NCBI RefSeq assembly: GCF_028858725.1
Contig: NC_084789.1
Span: forward strand, 40,527,211-40,591,210
Length of the DNA stretch: 64,000 nt
DNA from: Colius striatus
Lineage: Eukaryota > Chordata > Aves > Coliiformes > Coliidae
Direction: 5' to 3'
Shown here: positions 1 to 11,402 of the stretch, piece by piece
Position numbering within the stretch: the stretch's first letter is position 1
Layout: each line of letters begins with the position of its first letter
Notes under the pieces: model-generated
Seen by the model: only the letters and a program-made list of their open reading frames with translations
Database searches by the model: none
Told to the model about the DNA's origin: nothing
Translations under genes and position numbers: made by a program

Positions 1-2
1 TA

Positions 3-671
3 TTAAATGTCCAGAATTGGACGGCGGTAGAGGAGGAGATGTTACAGGCTGCCTTAGCGGGGACCAAGGGGATGGATCAACATCTTAAAGCATGGGGGGA
101 GGTTAAGAGGACTCTGTCTAAGGCAGCAGAGGAGAAACAGTTTTTGTTGTCAGCGCAGGAAGCTATCCGGGGGGAGGGGCGGAAAGCGCAGACAGAGGAG
201 AGAGTTTGTAGCGACCAGGAGACTCAAATGAGCGTGGAAGTGGAAAATCACGGGGCGCAGACGGGTCCGTCACTGTGTGGGGACGCGGAATGTGATAAAC
301 TTGACACCGAGGAGGAGAGTGAGGGGTGCGGCCACGGAACAGAGCCCCCACGGGAGAGCTGCTTCCCAGTCGAGCCCCGCCCGCCGAGTTACCCCTGGGA
401 CGAGTTGCAGAGGATGCGGACTGGGAATGCCGAGCGGGCGGAATCGGACGGGGGTACGGTGCAGGATGATCAGGGGAGAGTGGGGAGGCGCGATCACGTG
501 TTAGACTGGGCACCATCGGGCACGCGAAGGGAGACAAAGAAAAAGAAAATGCAGGAGAGAGTAATACCGGCTGCGCAGTCGGCGCCGGGGACGTCACGGA
601 GTGAGCCAGACCCTCCCGACCCTTCCATCCGCAGCCACCGCCGCCGCGCAGCTGCTTCCCGCGCCCGTTAA
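3..671 (+). pseudogene. ERV gag remnant (deleted gag–env element, copy 1)
   Basis: The frame is open from base 3, so the 5' end lies outside the window. The product is a hydrophilic, charged Gag-like segment. A PPSY motif (in RPPSYPWDEL) resembles a retroviral PPxY late domain. A basic, serine/proline-rich C-terminal part (RRRAAASRAR) ends at the stop. The stretch around EPPRES matches the gag of the opposite-strand provirus at 54.2–55.1 kb. Matrix-type sequence upstream is not visible here. There is no protease or reverse transcriptase downstream: gag runs straight into env. The Gag identity rests on its position, the PPxY motif and the shared structure with copy 2. Confidence 0.7.
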
Positions 672-1046
672 GTGTCTCCGGAGTGCCCCCCCCACCGGGC
701 GCGCCGACATCACTGGCCCCAGCCCTCACGGACAGCTGGGCTCATCCTTTCCATCCTCAATCTGTTGCCTCAACGAGTGTAAAAACTGTTGGCCGTGATG
801 TCATGCATTTTTCTATAAATGTGATGATGAATAGTGGTTTTCTTACAATGGAAACTTTCTAAGGTGTTTTAGGTGTCAGGAATGGAACTTGGAAGAACAG
901 AACATTTTGGTATTGAGAAGTCAGTGACACATTTAAAAAAAAAAGGATGAAAAAGGTTTATAAACAGTGGTTTCTATTTTGGACTCATTGGTGAAGGATT
1001 TTTTTTTTTTTTGGATCAAGAGTAAAAAAAGGATTTTGTCATACTG
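672..1046 (+). other. gag-to-env junction of deleted ERV copy 1
   Basis: This is the non-coding joint between gag and env. At 861–880 one frame reads CFRCQE, which looks like the first half of a CCHC zinc knuckle. The sequence then passes through A- and T-rich tracts into env. The same joint, in the same order, occurs inverted at 53.72–53.95 kb. All of pro and pol is missing. Confidence 0.65.
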
Positions 1047-1975
1047 TTGATGCTTCAAATGATTGTGGTAAATGGTTTTAGGCAATTTCAACAACCCAAG
1101 CAAAACATGTGGGTTACACTGGCTAAAGCAATCAATCAGTCTACAATATGTTTATCAATGGCCACTCCAGATAATCCTTTTTCTACCTGTTTGGAGGGAG
1201 TTCCATTAGATGTGGCACAATGGCCTTTACCAAATGCATTAAAAACAAATCCCTTAGTTAAGGGTAATGCAAAGTTGACAACTGGGATTCGATCATTTCA
1301 TGGTTGCCAACAATGACAACAGAGCCACAGGAGTTAGAATTATTGGGATCTATAAAGATGAATTTTTGTGTTATGTTTCATTTTACCAGCAATACCAAAA
1401 AAATTTAGACAGAATGTGGATTCCATCCTGGGCATGTATAAGAACACGACATCTTGGTGCAATTATACTTCACCAAAAAGATCCAGGTCTAGTCTTGTGC
1501 CTATACAGTTACCAAAGGGAATTTTTCTGATTTGTGGGGACCAGGCATGGCCTGGAATACCCTCGAGATCACAAGGGGGACCGTGCAGTTTGGGACGACT
1601 GACGATCTTGATGCCTAATCACACAATGATTTAGAAACATCGTCATCCAAAATGATTTGTGCATGCATTTACTAGCGAATATGGATGGCCAAGTTACCCC
1701 TTGGTCTCCCTCAGCAATAATAGCAACTAGTATATTTGCTCCAGGTGTAGGAGTATCTGCTTTATTAACTCAGCTACGCAAATTAGGATGCTGGCTTAGC
1801 AAACAAAGTAATCAAACCTCAATAACATTAGAAGGCTTGATTAGTGATGTAAGTAGTATTAGACATGCAACCTTGCAAAATAGAGATTTTTACTTTTAGC
1901 ACAAGTGTAATAATTTTGTTTGTCAGCTGTACTTTTTTTTTTATAGTGTATAAAAAGAAGCTTACCAGGCATGGG
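1047..1975 (+). pseudogene. ERV env remnant (copy 1)
   Basis: This envelope remnant is split over several frames: 1047–1316, 1368–1634 (ends PNHTMI, then TAG) and 1657–1899. The first segment is the N-terminal part of the surface subunit. The third reaches the start of the transmembrane subunit (SITLEGLISDVSSIRHA). It then jumps from LQNR into unrelated residues, so the disulphide motif and membrane anchor are lost. The breaks after the first segment and after PNHTMI also occur in copy 2 at 52.2–53.7 kb. They were therefore probably present in a common progenitor. Confidence 0.75.
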
Positions 1976-1994
1976 TTGCTCAAAAAGGGGGAAT

Positions 1995-2287
1995 TGTGGA
2001 GGAATTTCTGTCTGAAAGAAGCCACGGCTTAGTAACAGTGAACAACCCATGCTTTGAGAACTAATGTGCAGATTGTCCTTGAGCTGCTCTCAACTGTGAG
2101 AAAAGAAGAAGAAAGAATGCCTACATGATAACAAGCTCGAGCAAGACAGAGGCTGAAGCAGTATGTAAAACTGCAAGGCTTATCGCAGAAAAGTACAGTT
2201 AGCTTTTAGAGAAAGGACCAATTAGAAGTAGTGTAAACATGCTAGCTTTGCTGCTGATTATAAAACTCTGATGCTTGTTAGTAAAAT
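1995..2287 (+). repeat. 3' LTR of deleted ERV copy 1 (partial)
   Basis: A polypurine tract (CAAAAAGGGGGAAT, 1981–1994) is followed by TGTGGAGGAATTTC, the LTR start. This start resembles the LTR of copy 2 (TGTGGAGGAATGG). A TATA-like TTATAAAA lies near 2260. The LTR stops before a clear CA end and gives way to A-rich sequence and a CR1 tail, so it is truncated or its end is obscured. Confidence 0.6.
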
Positions 2288-2324
2288 TTGAGTTATGACC
2301 TAAAAAAACCAAAAAAAAATCCCA

Positions 2325-2551
2325 AAAACTATTTCACTGTGAGGGTGACGGAGCAGTGGAACAGGCTGCCCAGAGGGGTTATGGAGTCTCCTCCCTTGGA
2401 GGTCATCAGGACCTGCCTGGGCATGTTCCTATGTGACCTGGTCGGGGTGAACCTGCTTCTGCAGGAGGAGGGTTGGACTGGGTGATCTCTGGGGGTCCCT
2501 TCTAATCCCTAACATTCTAACATTCTATGATTCCATGATTCTATGATTCAA
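2325..2551 (+). repeat. CR1 LINE 3' end
   Basis: This is a 5'-truncated CR1. It carries the end of ORF2 (EQWNRLPRGV) and the 3' UTR. It ends in degenerate ATTCTATGA octamers, which are diagnostic of CR1. Confidence 0.9.
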
Positions 2552-2559
2552 TGACCAAT

Positions 2560-3809
2560 GGGGGCAGATATGAATGGGTTCCCCTAGAAACAAAGGTTGT
2601 GAAGGAGCTGCATGGGACTGTAAAGACACACGTTTACAGATGCTTCATCAAAGACCAACACAGTGGCAGTGGTGTGGAAACAGGGAGACAGATGGGAGAA
2701 AATCTTGCATACTGACGCGACAAAATCGATGCAATATCTGGAGGCCAAGGCTGTCGCTCTTACCCTGCAGACATTGCATTCAACGCCACTCAATATCATC
2801 ACTGACTTGGGATTCATCGCTGAACAGGTTCGACAATGTGCACGAGCCATTTGTGCCTCTACCAGTATAGCAGACCTCATATTGAATGCTTTACAAACTC
2901 GTGCTGCCCCCTGCTCTATTGTACACATCAACAGTCACACCAGTATTCCAGGGGCTTTCACCGAAGGTAACCAAAAGGTGGATGAAGCAGCAACGCATGT
3001 ATGGCGTATCTCTGCTCAAGAGGATTTCCCAGTGGCCAGACAGCTGCACGCCTTTTTGCATTGTGGAGTGCAGGCTCTACATCATCAGACCAAGATCCCT
3101 CTCCAAGTGGCAAGGCAGATAGTTACTGCTTGCTCTCAAATGTGCTTCGGTGGAAGCCAGAGTTAATCCCTGAAGGTTGCTCCCGAATCACATCTGGCAA
3201 ACAGATCTCACAATTTATGAGCCCTTTCGCCCCAACCATCACCTCCATGTCACCATTGACACCTGCAGTGGTTACATACTAGTTACCCCCATGTGCTGAG
3301 CCACAGTGCTCCATGAGATCAGGCACTGGCTACAATGTATAGCCGTCCTAGAATGTCCTGAACAAATCAAAACTGACAATGGGCCTTGTTACACCTCCCA
3401 TGTGACACAGGAATTCTGTCGAACCTGGCAGATTAAATTGGTGCACGGTATCCCTCACAATAGCCAGAGACAGGCAATCGTCGAACGCTCTCATGCTACT
3501 CTAAAAGTACAGCTCAACCATCTTAGGGAGGGGGAGAGCATGGGACATAGAACTCCCCCCGATAGGCAACACCATATTTTAATGCGCTGTCTGTACGTCC
3601 TTAACCACTTTGTTCGACGATCAGGACCCATACCGGTGCAAGCACACTTAAGGGAGCAAGAACCGGTAGTTGTAGATAAATTACCAGCAGTCAAATTACA
3701 GCAAATTGACACTGGGGAGTGGGAATCAGGGTGGAAGCTTAGATGCCTGGGCCAAGGGTATGCTTGTGTAGAAGAGGAGGGAACCCAGCAGTGGGTCCCG
3801 GTGAAATGA
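2560..3809 (+). pseudogene. Env-less ERVK-like pol remnant (RNase H and integrase)
   Basis: RNase H starts near 2630 with FTDASSKTNTVAVVWK (catalytic D at 2639–2641). YLEAKAVAL, IITDLGFI and EGNQKVDEAA follow, so the acidic residues of the fold are recognisable. The integrase zinc region (FLHCGVQALHHQ) follows in the same frame. It breaks near 3166, passes through the first catalytic Asp region (VTIDTCSGY) and a TGA near 3298. The frame then continues at 3306–3809 with KTDNGPCYTS (second Asp) and AIVERSHATLK (Glu). The order and motifs fit a betaretrovirus/ERVK integrase. No reverse transcriptase lies upstream, where a CR1 tail abuts. Confidence 0.85.
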
Positions 3810-4066
3810 ATATGACCAGAGATATGAGTCTAACGGTCTACTGACTCTCTTTTGCAGACTGACATGTTCTTTGGAGTGCTCTCCGTGACGCAGATCCAGC
3901 TGTGGTCACTCAACTATTGGTGAGATTGGGTAGTGAAATGGAACACGGCCAGCACCTGTTTATATCTTCCCGCAATTGGCTCAGCTAGCACGTGTGCTGG
4001 GCAGACACGTTATGTATCAGCCCGTGCCACAGGATGCTGGAGTCATGGAGTATAGGGAGGGGGAGA
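3810..4066 (+). other. pol–LTR spacer, no env
   Basis: Only 257 bases separate the integrase stop from the 3' LTR, with no envelope-like frame. It ends in a polypurine tract (AGGGAGGGGGAGA). The element was either env-less or lost env. Confidence 0.6.
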
Positions 4067-4304
4067 TGTTGTAGGCGTCCGGAAGATCTCGAGTGGTAAC
4101 GCAAGGGGTGGAGGGTACAGAAGAGGCGGGCACAGGGTAGAGTGAAAGGAGATGCTTGTGTTAGCAGATAAAAGCACATGGTGTAAGGAATTAGTTGGAA
4201 TAAAGCATCATCCATACTGTGTATGTAGTGATCTTCTCCCCTCAGCAGGGGTGGACTGAGTGATCCGTGCGGGTGGCCTGCTGATGTTGCTGGTAGCGGC
4301 AACA
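4067..4304 (+). repeat. Short 3' LTR of the env-less ERV
   Basis: This 238-bp LTR has matching terminal inverted repeats (TGTTG at the start, CAACA at the end). It directly follows the polypurine tract. GGAATAAAGCATC supplies a poly(A) signal. It abuts CR1 sequence on its right, so the ERV was inserted into or joined to a CR1. Confidence 0.8.
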
Positions 4305-5057
4305 GAGATGCAGAAGGCTGACCACCCTGAGGGAGAGCCAAATCAGGGAGGATCCTCCTGCATCCATCCAGGGAAACCTGTGTGTTTGAGTAAGCCCCTG
4401 CCCTGCCTCTACACCGATGCACGCAGCCTGGGGAATAAGCAGGAGGAACTGGAGATGTGGGTGCAGATGCAGGGCTACGAACTCATTGCAGTCACAGAGA
4501 CGTGGTGGGACAGCTGCCATGACTGGAGCACAGCCATGGAGGGCTATGTATTGTTCAGGAAAGACAGACTGACAAGGCATGGAGATGGAATTGCTCTCTA
4601 TGTGAGGGAGCAATTAATATGTACTGAACTGTGCCTGGGTGGGGATGAGGAGCAGGTAGAGTGCTTATGGATGAGAATTAAGGGGTAGGGTAATGTGGAT
4701 GATACTATTGTGGGAGTTTGCTACAGGCCACCTGATCGGGGGAAGAAGTTGATGAGGCCTTCTACGAACAGCTGAGAGCTGCCTCATGATCACAATCCCT
4801 GGTCCTCATGGGGGACTTCAACCACCCTGATATTGGCTGGGATAGCCACACAGCCAAGCATACGCAGTCCAGGAGGTTCCTACAGATTGTTGACAACAAC
4901 TTCCTGTTGCAGATGATCGAGGAACCAACAAGGAGGGGTGTGCTGCTGGACCTGGTACTGAGAAATAAGGAGAGTCTGGTTGGGGATGTGAAGGTTGGAG
5001 ACAACCTTGGCTGCAGTGACCACGAGATGGTAGAGTTCAAGATCCTGTGTGGAAGAG
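4305..5057 (+). repeat. CR1 LINE, endonuclease part of ORF2 (left piece)
   Basis: This encodes parts of the apurinic-endonuclease domain of CR1 ORF2: LYTDARSLGNKQEELEM, AVTETWWD and MGDFNHPDIGWDS. Internal stops break it (for example at 4686). The same element resumes at 5721 after a solo LTR. Confidence 0.9.
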
Positions 5058-5720
5058 GTAGGATGCCGCAAAGTTTTCAGCTCTTGGCCTGAAAAAACAG
5101 ACTCGAAGTCTGAAAACCAGGCTCAAAGCCTGAAACCAGACTCTAAGTCTGAAAAACCCAGGCTCGAAGCCTGAAACCAGACTCGAAGCCTGAAAAACCC
5201 AGGCTCGAAGCCTGAAAAAACAGCTCCAAGCCTACTTCATGTGGCGATCAACCCAGGGTCCGATTCTCAGCTGGGTGGGAAGAAATCAGTCCTACTCAAT
5301 GTGAGTGATAGCAGAAATCTTCTTCTTTATTGAGAGCAGGCTCTAACTTATATACACAGCAGCTTCAAAGCTGGCTCAGCAACAGCAGCTAATAGATTAC
5401 ATTCTTATGTTCACCCTACTTGCGGTTTCTGCGATAAGCAAGCTCCCTCACATTTTCCCATCTTGTTTTTCTCCAAAGTTGTTTTCCACCTTGAGCTGTT
5501 AGCTCGTTAGCTGAAAACAGCCCGACCTTGAAGAAACAGAAAGCGGCCTGCTGTCTTCGCTGACTATGTGACAGCAACTACTTTAACCATGGCTCTGACT
5601 CTGGTCTTGATTGTGCATTAAATTCATATAACTAGAACTCAGATTGCCTTGCCCCATCAGGCCTAACATTATACCCCAGGATCCATGTCCATGCTCCCTC
5701 ATTTTTTCTCCACAGTAGGA
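5058..5720 (-). repeat. Solo LTR with target-site duplication inside CR1
   Basis: The LTR is 5064–5714 (651 bp). It is flanked by the 6-bp duplication GTAGGA (5058–5063 and 5715–5720). Removing it rejoins the CR1 frame. On the minus strand it starts TGTGGAG and has a TATA box (TATATAAG) and an AATAAA. A U5 array of six short hairpins lies at about 5099–5222. It belongs to the same family as the LTRs at 51,527 and 55,297. A 6-bp duplication fits ERVK/alpha-like integration. Confidence 0.93.
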
Positions 5721-7885
5721 CACAAAGCAGAACTGTGACCCTGGATTTCAGGTGCGCCAAATTTGACCTCTTCAAAGATCTACTTGGACGGATCTCATGG
5801 GATATTATTCAAGAAGGAAGAAGTGCCCATGAGAGCTGGTCAATCTTCAAGCGCCACTTTCTCCAAGCTCAGGATCAGTGTGTCCCAATGCGCAAGAAAG
5901 GAGGAAAAGGAGGTAGGAGGCCTCCATGGATGAGCAAGGATCTGCTGGGACAACTCAGGCAGAAAGCAGACATTTATGAGAAGTGGAAACAGGGGCTGAC
6001 TTCTTGGGAAGAGTACAGGAACATTGCCAGGGCATGCAGGGGTGCAACTAGAAAGGCTAGAGTCCTTCTAGAATTAAATCTAGTCAGGAAAGTTAAGGAC
6101 ATTAATAAGTAATTTTTCAGGTACATCGACAGTAAAAGAAAGATTAGTGGGAATGTGGGCCCGCTACTAAACACAGAGGGTGCCCTGGTGACTGAGTATG
6201 CAGAGAAGGCCGAAGTACTGAATGCCTTCTTTGCTTCAGTCTTTACAGCCAAGATCGGCCCTCAGGAAGCCCAGTCCAGCAAGGATAACAGTATGTCCAT
6301 GACAGCAGAGGACTTGCCCTAGGTGGAAGAGGTTAAAGACTTGTTGGCCAAGCTTAAGGATCATAAGTCAATGGGTCCTGATTGGATGCATCCTAGAGTG
6401 CTGAGGGAGCTGGCTGATGTGATTGCTAAGCCTCTCTCCATCATTTTTGAACAATCATGGAGGACAGGCAAGGTGCCTGAGGACTGGAGAAATGCCAATG
6501 TCACTCCAGTCTTCAAAAAGCCCAGGAAACTACAGACCGGTCAGCCTCGCCTCCATCCCTGGAATGGTGATGGAACAACTCAACCTCAATGTTGTCACTA
6601 AACATATGAAGGAAAAGATGGTTATAAGGGGGAGTCAACATGGATTCACCAAGGGGAAATCCTGTCTGACCAACCTGATAGCCTTCTACGAGGGCATAAC
6701 TGGCTGGCTAGATGAGGGGAGAGCAGCGGATGTCATCCACCTTGACTTCAGCAAGGCTTTTGACACTGTTTCCCATAACATCCTCATCAGAAAGCTCAAG
6801 CAGTGTGACTTGGATGAGTGGACAGTGAGGTGGATCTAGAGTTGGCTGAATGACATAGTACAGAGGATGGTGATCAAATGGCACAGAATCGAGTTGGAGG
6901 ACTGTGGCTAGTGGAGTTCCACAGGGATTGGTTCTGGGCCCAGTCTTGTTCAACATCTTCATCAACGACCTGGATGAGGGGACAGAGTGTACCCTCAGCA
7001 AGTTCACTGATGACACCAAACTGAGAGGACCGACTGATTCCCCAGAAGGCTGTACTGCCATTTTTTGTGATCTCAACTGGCTTGAGAGGTGGGCAGAGAG
7101 GACCCTCATGAGGTTCAACAAGGACAAGTGCAGAGTCCTGCATCTAGGAAGGAACAACCCCATGCACCAGTACAGGCTGGGGATTGACCTGCTAGAGAGC
7201 AGCTCTGCAGAGAGAGACCTGGGAGTCCTGATTGATAATAAACTAAACATGAGCCAGCAATGTGCCCTGGTGGCCAAGAAGGCCAATGGCATCCTGGGAT
7301 GCATCAAGAGTGTGGCCAGCAGGTGGAGGGAGGTTCTTCCCCCCCTCTACTCTGCCCTGGTGAGGCCTCATCTGGAGTCCTGTGTCCAGTTTTGAGCTCC
7401 TCAGCTCAAGAGGAACAGAGAACTTCTGGAGAGAGTCCAGCGCAGGGCCACCAAGATGATCAGGGGACTGGAACATCTTTCATATGAGGAAAGGCTGCGG
7501 GAATTGGGGCTGTTTAGTCTAGAAAAGAGGAGACTGAGGGGGGATCTTATTAATATTTGCAAATATCTAAATGGCGGGTGTCAGGAAATTGGGGAATCCT
7601 TTTTTTTGATGGTATCTGACAACATGACAAGGGGTAATGGGATGAAGGTGGAACACAAAAAGTTCCACTTAAATATAATAGAAAACTATTTTACTGTGAG
7701 GATGAGAGAGCAGTGGAACAGGCTTCCCAGAGGTGTTGTGGTGTCTCCTTCCTTGGAGGTCTTCAAGACCTGCCTGGGCATGTTCCTATGCGACCTGATA
7801 TAGATGGACCTGCTTCTGCAGGGGGATTGGACTAGATGATCTCTAAAGGTCCCTTCCAACCCCTACCATTCTATCATTCTATATA
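5721..7885 (+). repeat. CR1 LINE, reverse transcriptase and 3' end (right piece)
   Basis: This continues the CR1 interrupted at 5057. ORF2 pieces at 5735–6112, 6323–6839, 6904–7395 and 7456–7803 carry the linker and reverse transcriptase ([40 protein letters not shown], and the catalytic box FTDDTKL). Stops and frameshifts separate them. It ends in CR1 octamers at about 7885. The whole element (4305–7885) lacks the ORF1 region. Confidence 0.92.
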
Positions 7886-8086
7886 TAATACCTATTTAGA
7901 CATCCCAAATCATACAATAGTTCATTAAGGTTCATTAACTATCCTAAATTCTTTGAAGACATCTAGGAAAATCCCAAATCATGCAATGATAACTGACTTT
8001 TGGTTCACTGGGCAATTCTGACAGGCTAATGCTGTTGCTGAGATGAGCCTAGTGTAACATACGATGCTTGTTGTGTTTAACTGTAG

Positions 8087-9951
8087 GTGAAGTACTACAT
8101 GTGGATCTTCGTGAATGCCTTAATTGGAAACCTAAATTTTGACTTGGACTAAGGAGAAGATGACTCTGCAAGCAAAGAGCTTTAGCTCAATCTGTAAACT
8201 GAGTGAAAAATTTATTAAGGTTATAAGTATTGATATACATGGATAATCAAGAAAAACTGCATCATGTTTCATTTGGCAAATAAATACTTTGGAAGTAATG
8301 CCATGACCTAAAGAAAACGTGACTTTAAATTCTGTCATTAAGCCTTTTCCCACAATAGTTTTGGGTTTATTTTTGTATTCCAGTCAGTTGGTTGTGGCAT
8401 TGCTGAAAGTATCCTAAACTGGCTAAAATTTAAAGCTCAGAGCCAGTTGAATAAGAAATGTTTGGCTGTGAAACTCACCTAGGTTATGGGTATTCCTAAG
8501 CTGGATGATGTCAATGATGCTGGTTAGCATTTTACATCCTTTGCAATGAATCCATTCAAAAAAAGTTAAAACTCTTTCGTTAAACAAATGAAAGTATTGT
8601 CTCCACATGAAAAATGAGAAAAACTGCAACTATAGTTTATCCTCATTTTACAGTCCTATTTCCTATGTTTCTCCCCATTTACTATCTGTGTTTTTAGGCA
8701 GCAAGAATTCTTTGGATTGTACACTTATACTGACTGAGAGAGACTCAGCCAAAACACTGACTATGTCTGGTCTAGGAGTGGTTGGTAGAGAGAAATATGG
8801 AGTATTTGGAGTATATGGGAAAATTCTCAACGTAAGGGAAGTTTCTCATAAGCAAGTTAGTTGGACAATTGTTATAATCTGTGTGTTAGAAGGTACACTG
8901 CTGTGTATCATGCAATTTTTTAACTGAGTCAGTCCAATTGAACACTGTAACTCAAAGGAGTAGAATCTTAAACACAAGTCTAGTCTCATCTTTATGATTA
9001 AGTGGGAATATTGACTTAGTCCTGTTCAATGTTTTGCCTGAAGGGATCATGTTTGTGTTGTGGACTAGAAAATATTTGGGATGATGTAGAATAATTTAAG
9101 CATTAGACTTCATTTTAGAAATTATAAGTTTCTGAACAGAAAAAAAAATCCATTGGCAAGAGAAAGCTCATTCAATGGTATACTTATGGATGATTTTTAG
9201 ACTTTTTTGAGCAACATATTAAGACTGAAAGGCAAATTTTTATTCCATGTGATCTTTCCTAGTTTATGGAAAATGCTGAAATCAATGACATCATCAAAAT
9301 TGTGGATTTACAGTATAAGAAAACTATGAAGATGGAGAATCTTTAAAGAGTCTTTGCTGTGGAAAGATTATGATCATGACAGATCAGATTAGGTTCACTA
9401 AAATGGAAAACTGTGAGAGGAAAACAACCAGCACTTGAATACAGAGGAAAGAAGAAAATATTACCTTTCTCCCATTGCCACTGTTGTACCTTAGTCCCTG
9501 TGTTTGTTTCTTTTTATCATTCTGTATTTTAGTGGGTCGTAATGTCTTTTCAGCCACAAACCAAAACAGATAGAGAGGGGAGAATAGTATCACTTTATAG
9601 CTAAATACTGTCTTTCCATCTGCAGATTCAAGGTCCTTGACCAGTCCTTGGTATACTTTTTCACCAAGACTGTGCCTTTTCTGTTTCTCCTAATTTCCAG
9701 CATGGTCACCTTTTTAGAAGTGAAAGTTAATAGAGTCAGTTAGCTGAAACAATAGAATCATTTACTATTAAGCTAACAATTGTCAATTATATAATGCCCT
9801 AGATAAAATATATCATTTTTTCCCCTTCTTTTTAAATCAGGATCATGATGGATCCCATATCAAAGGTTTGCTGATTAACTTCATCCATCACAACTGGCCA
9901 TCACTTCTAAGACACAATTTTTCGGAGGAATATATTACTCCTATCATCAAG
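8087..9951 (+). pseudogene. TOP2A: TOP2A exons: ATPase tail and Toprim start
   Basis: The blocks are 8087–8219 (MWIFVNALIGN, frameshift near 8150, then MTLQAKSF), 8384–8522 (ESILNWLKFKAQSQLNKK, TAG at 8480), 8698–8855, 9263–9387 and 9841–9951. The 8698 block holds the Toprim acidic motif, but the conserved EGDSA reads ERDSA (Arg codon 8739–8741). The 9263 block has a one-base frame break after QYKK and its donor reads AT instead of GT. The 9841 block (DHDGSHIKGLLINFIHHN) keeps both Asp of the Toprim DxD motif. Confidence 0.93.
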
Positions 9952-10044
9952 GTGAGAGTTGAGTAGATGGTAAGGTGATTGTGTAAGGATCCATTGATCC
10001 AAATCTTCTTCTCATATCACAGTTAAAATATTTGTTCATGGTAG

Positions 10045-10939
10045 GTCTCTAAAAACAAAGAAGAAATTGCATTCTACAGCATTCCTGAATTTGAAGAATG
10101 GAAAAACAGTAGATAGAACTACAACACGTGGAAAATCAAGTACTATAAAGGTTTGTAGAAAACTTAATCTGGTGAAATTAAATGGCCCAAGTAAAGAGTA
10201 TTCATGATTAAGTTCAGTTCATTTAGCCCTGCTTTTGCAGAAAGGTTTTGGTCAGGGTGTCCTCCAAGTCTCTTTTCCTCCTCAGACATTCTGATTACAT
10301 GTGCATGTGACAAAATATAAATGTAAGGAAACAATAACCACTTAACTGGAATAAATCTCAATAAAATCTCTCAAAATAGAACTACAATATTGTAGTTTAT
10401 CATTCCTTCAGCCCTTATTAGGCAATAATGCTCAATTTTACGTGCTATTTTCCATAGAACAGTCCTTATCTGCCATTAGTGCTGTAAGCTAAGTACTTAC
10501 TCCAGAATTGCTTAAAGAAAGTTGCCAACTGCAGAACAATGGCTGGATGATGAGGAATCATTTCCAGTTGGCAGTTAATCATTTCAGATATCTACAGGAG
10601 TTATGGGCAAAATCCAAAAGAAACACATGCAGCTGCTCACTTATCCCTAATTATTCTAGTTTTTATACCTTACATCTGATTTTAAAGTAACATAAGTTTT
10701 TGGTAGATTAGCTTCATGCTGCACGTTTATATGCTGCACTGCAGAAACTAGGCATAGCAAAATATTTCTTTAAACTGCCACTCAATTTAGACAAGAAATT
10801 ACTAGGGTTGACTAGTACTATCTCTGAAGATTTGGGTACCAGCACATCTAAGGAAGCTAAAGAATACTTTGGAGATATGGCTAAACATCAAATTGGCTTC
10901 AATTATTCTGGACCTACAGATGATGCTGTGATCACCCTG
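10045..10939 (+). pseudogene. TOP2A: TOP2A exons: end of Toprim region
   Basis: The block at 10045–10150 reads VSKNKEEIAFYSIPEFEEW, with a TAG at 10114–10116. The block at 10830–10939 reads LGTSTSKEAKEYFGDM to DDAVITL and is open. Splice borders AG|…|GT are kept. The intron between them shows nothing else recognisable. Confidence 0.92.
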
Positions 10940-10991
10940 GTAACTAACCCTTGATTTCATTGCTGATTTTCTGCCTTTGATATTCTACTGG

Positions 10992-11402
10992 TGTAGTGGG
11001 TCTGGGATGGTAGTGATGTTCCACAGCAGCTCTTGCAGTGCTGCGCTTACTGTTGATATCAATATTATGACTAGTGCTCAGTAATATAAACTGGGGGAGA
11101 GGAGCAGGAAGGGGAGACAAGATTCATTTCTGGCCTTCCAAAAGCAACCACTATGCGTACCGAAGCCCTGCTTTTCGGGAGGTGGCCGGACATCGCTGCT
11201 GATGGGAAGTAGAGAGTAACAGCTTTATCTGCTTTTGCTTTGCTTCCCGCACGTGCGGGTTTGCTGTTTCTTTATTAAACTGCTTTTATCTCAACTCACA
11301 AGACTCCCATCTTATTTTCTCCCCTTCCCTGGCTTGCTGAGGAGGTGGGGGATAGAGTGGTGTGGTGGGCACCTGGCATCCAGCCAGGGTCAAACTACCA
11401 CA
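10992..11402 (+). repeat. Avian ERV LTR, + orientation
   Basis: This 411-bp unit starts TGTAGTGGGTC and ends TCAAACTACCACA. An ATTAAA poly(A) signal lies in TCTTTATTAAACTGC. It is about 60–70% alignable by eye to the inverted copy at 24,064–24,615. There is no target-site duplication: on its right it abuts the antisense gag of another ERV, so it is a deletion or recombination joint rather than a clean solo LTR. Confidence 0.75.
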
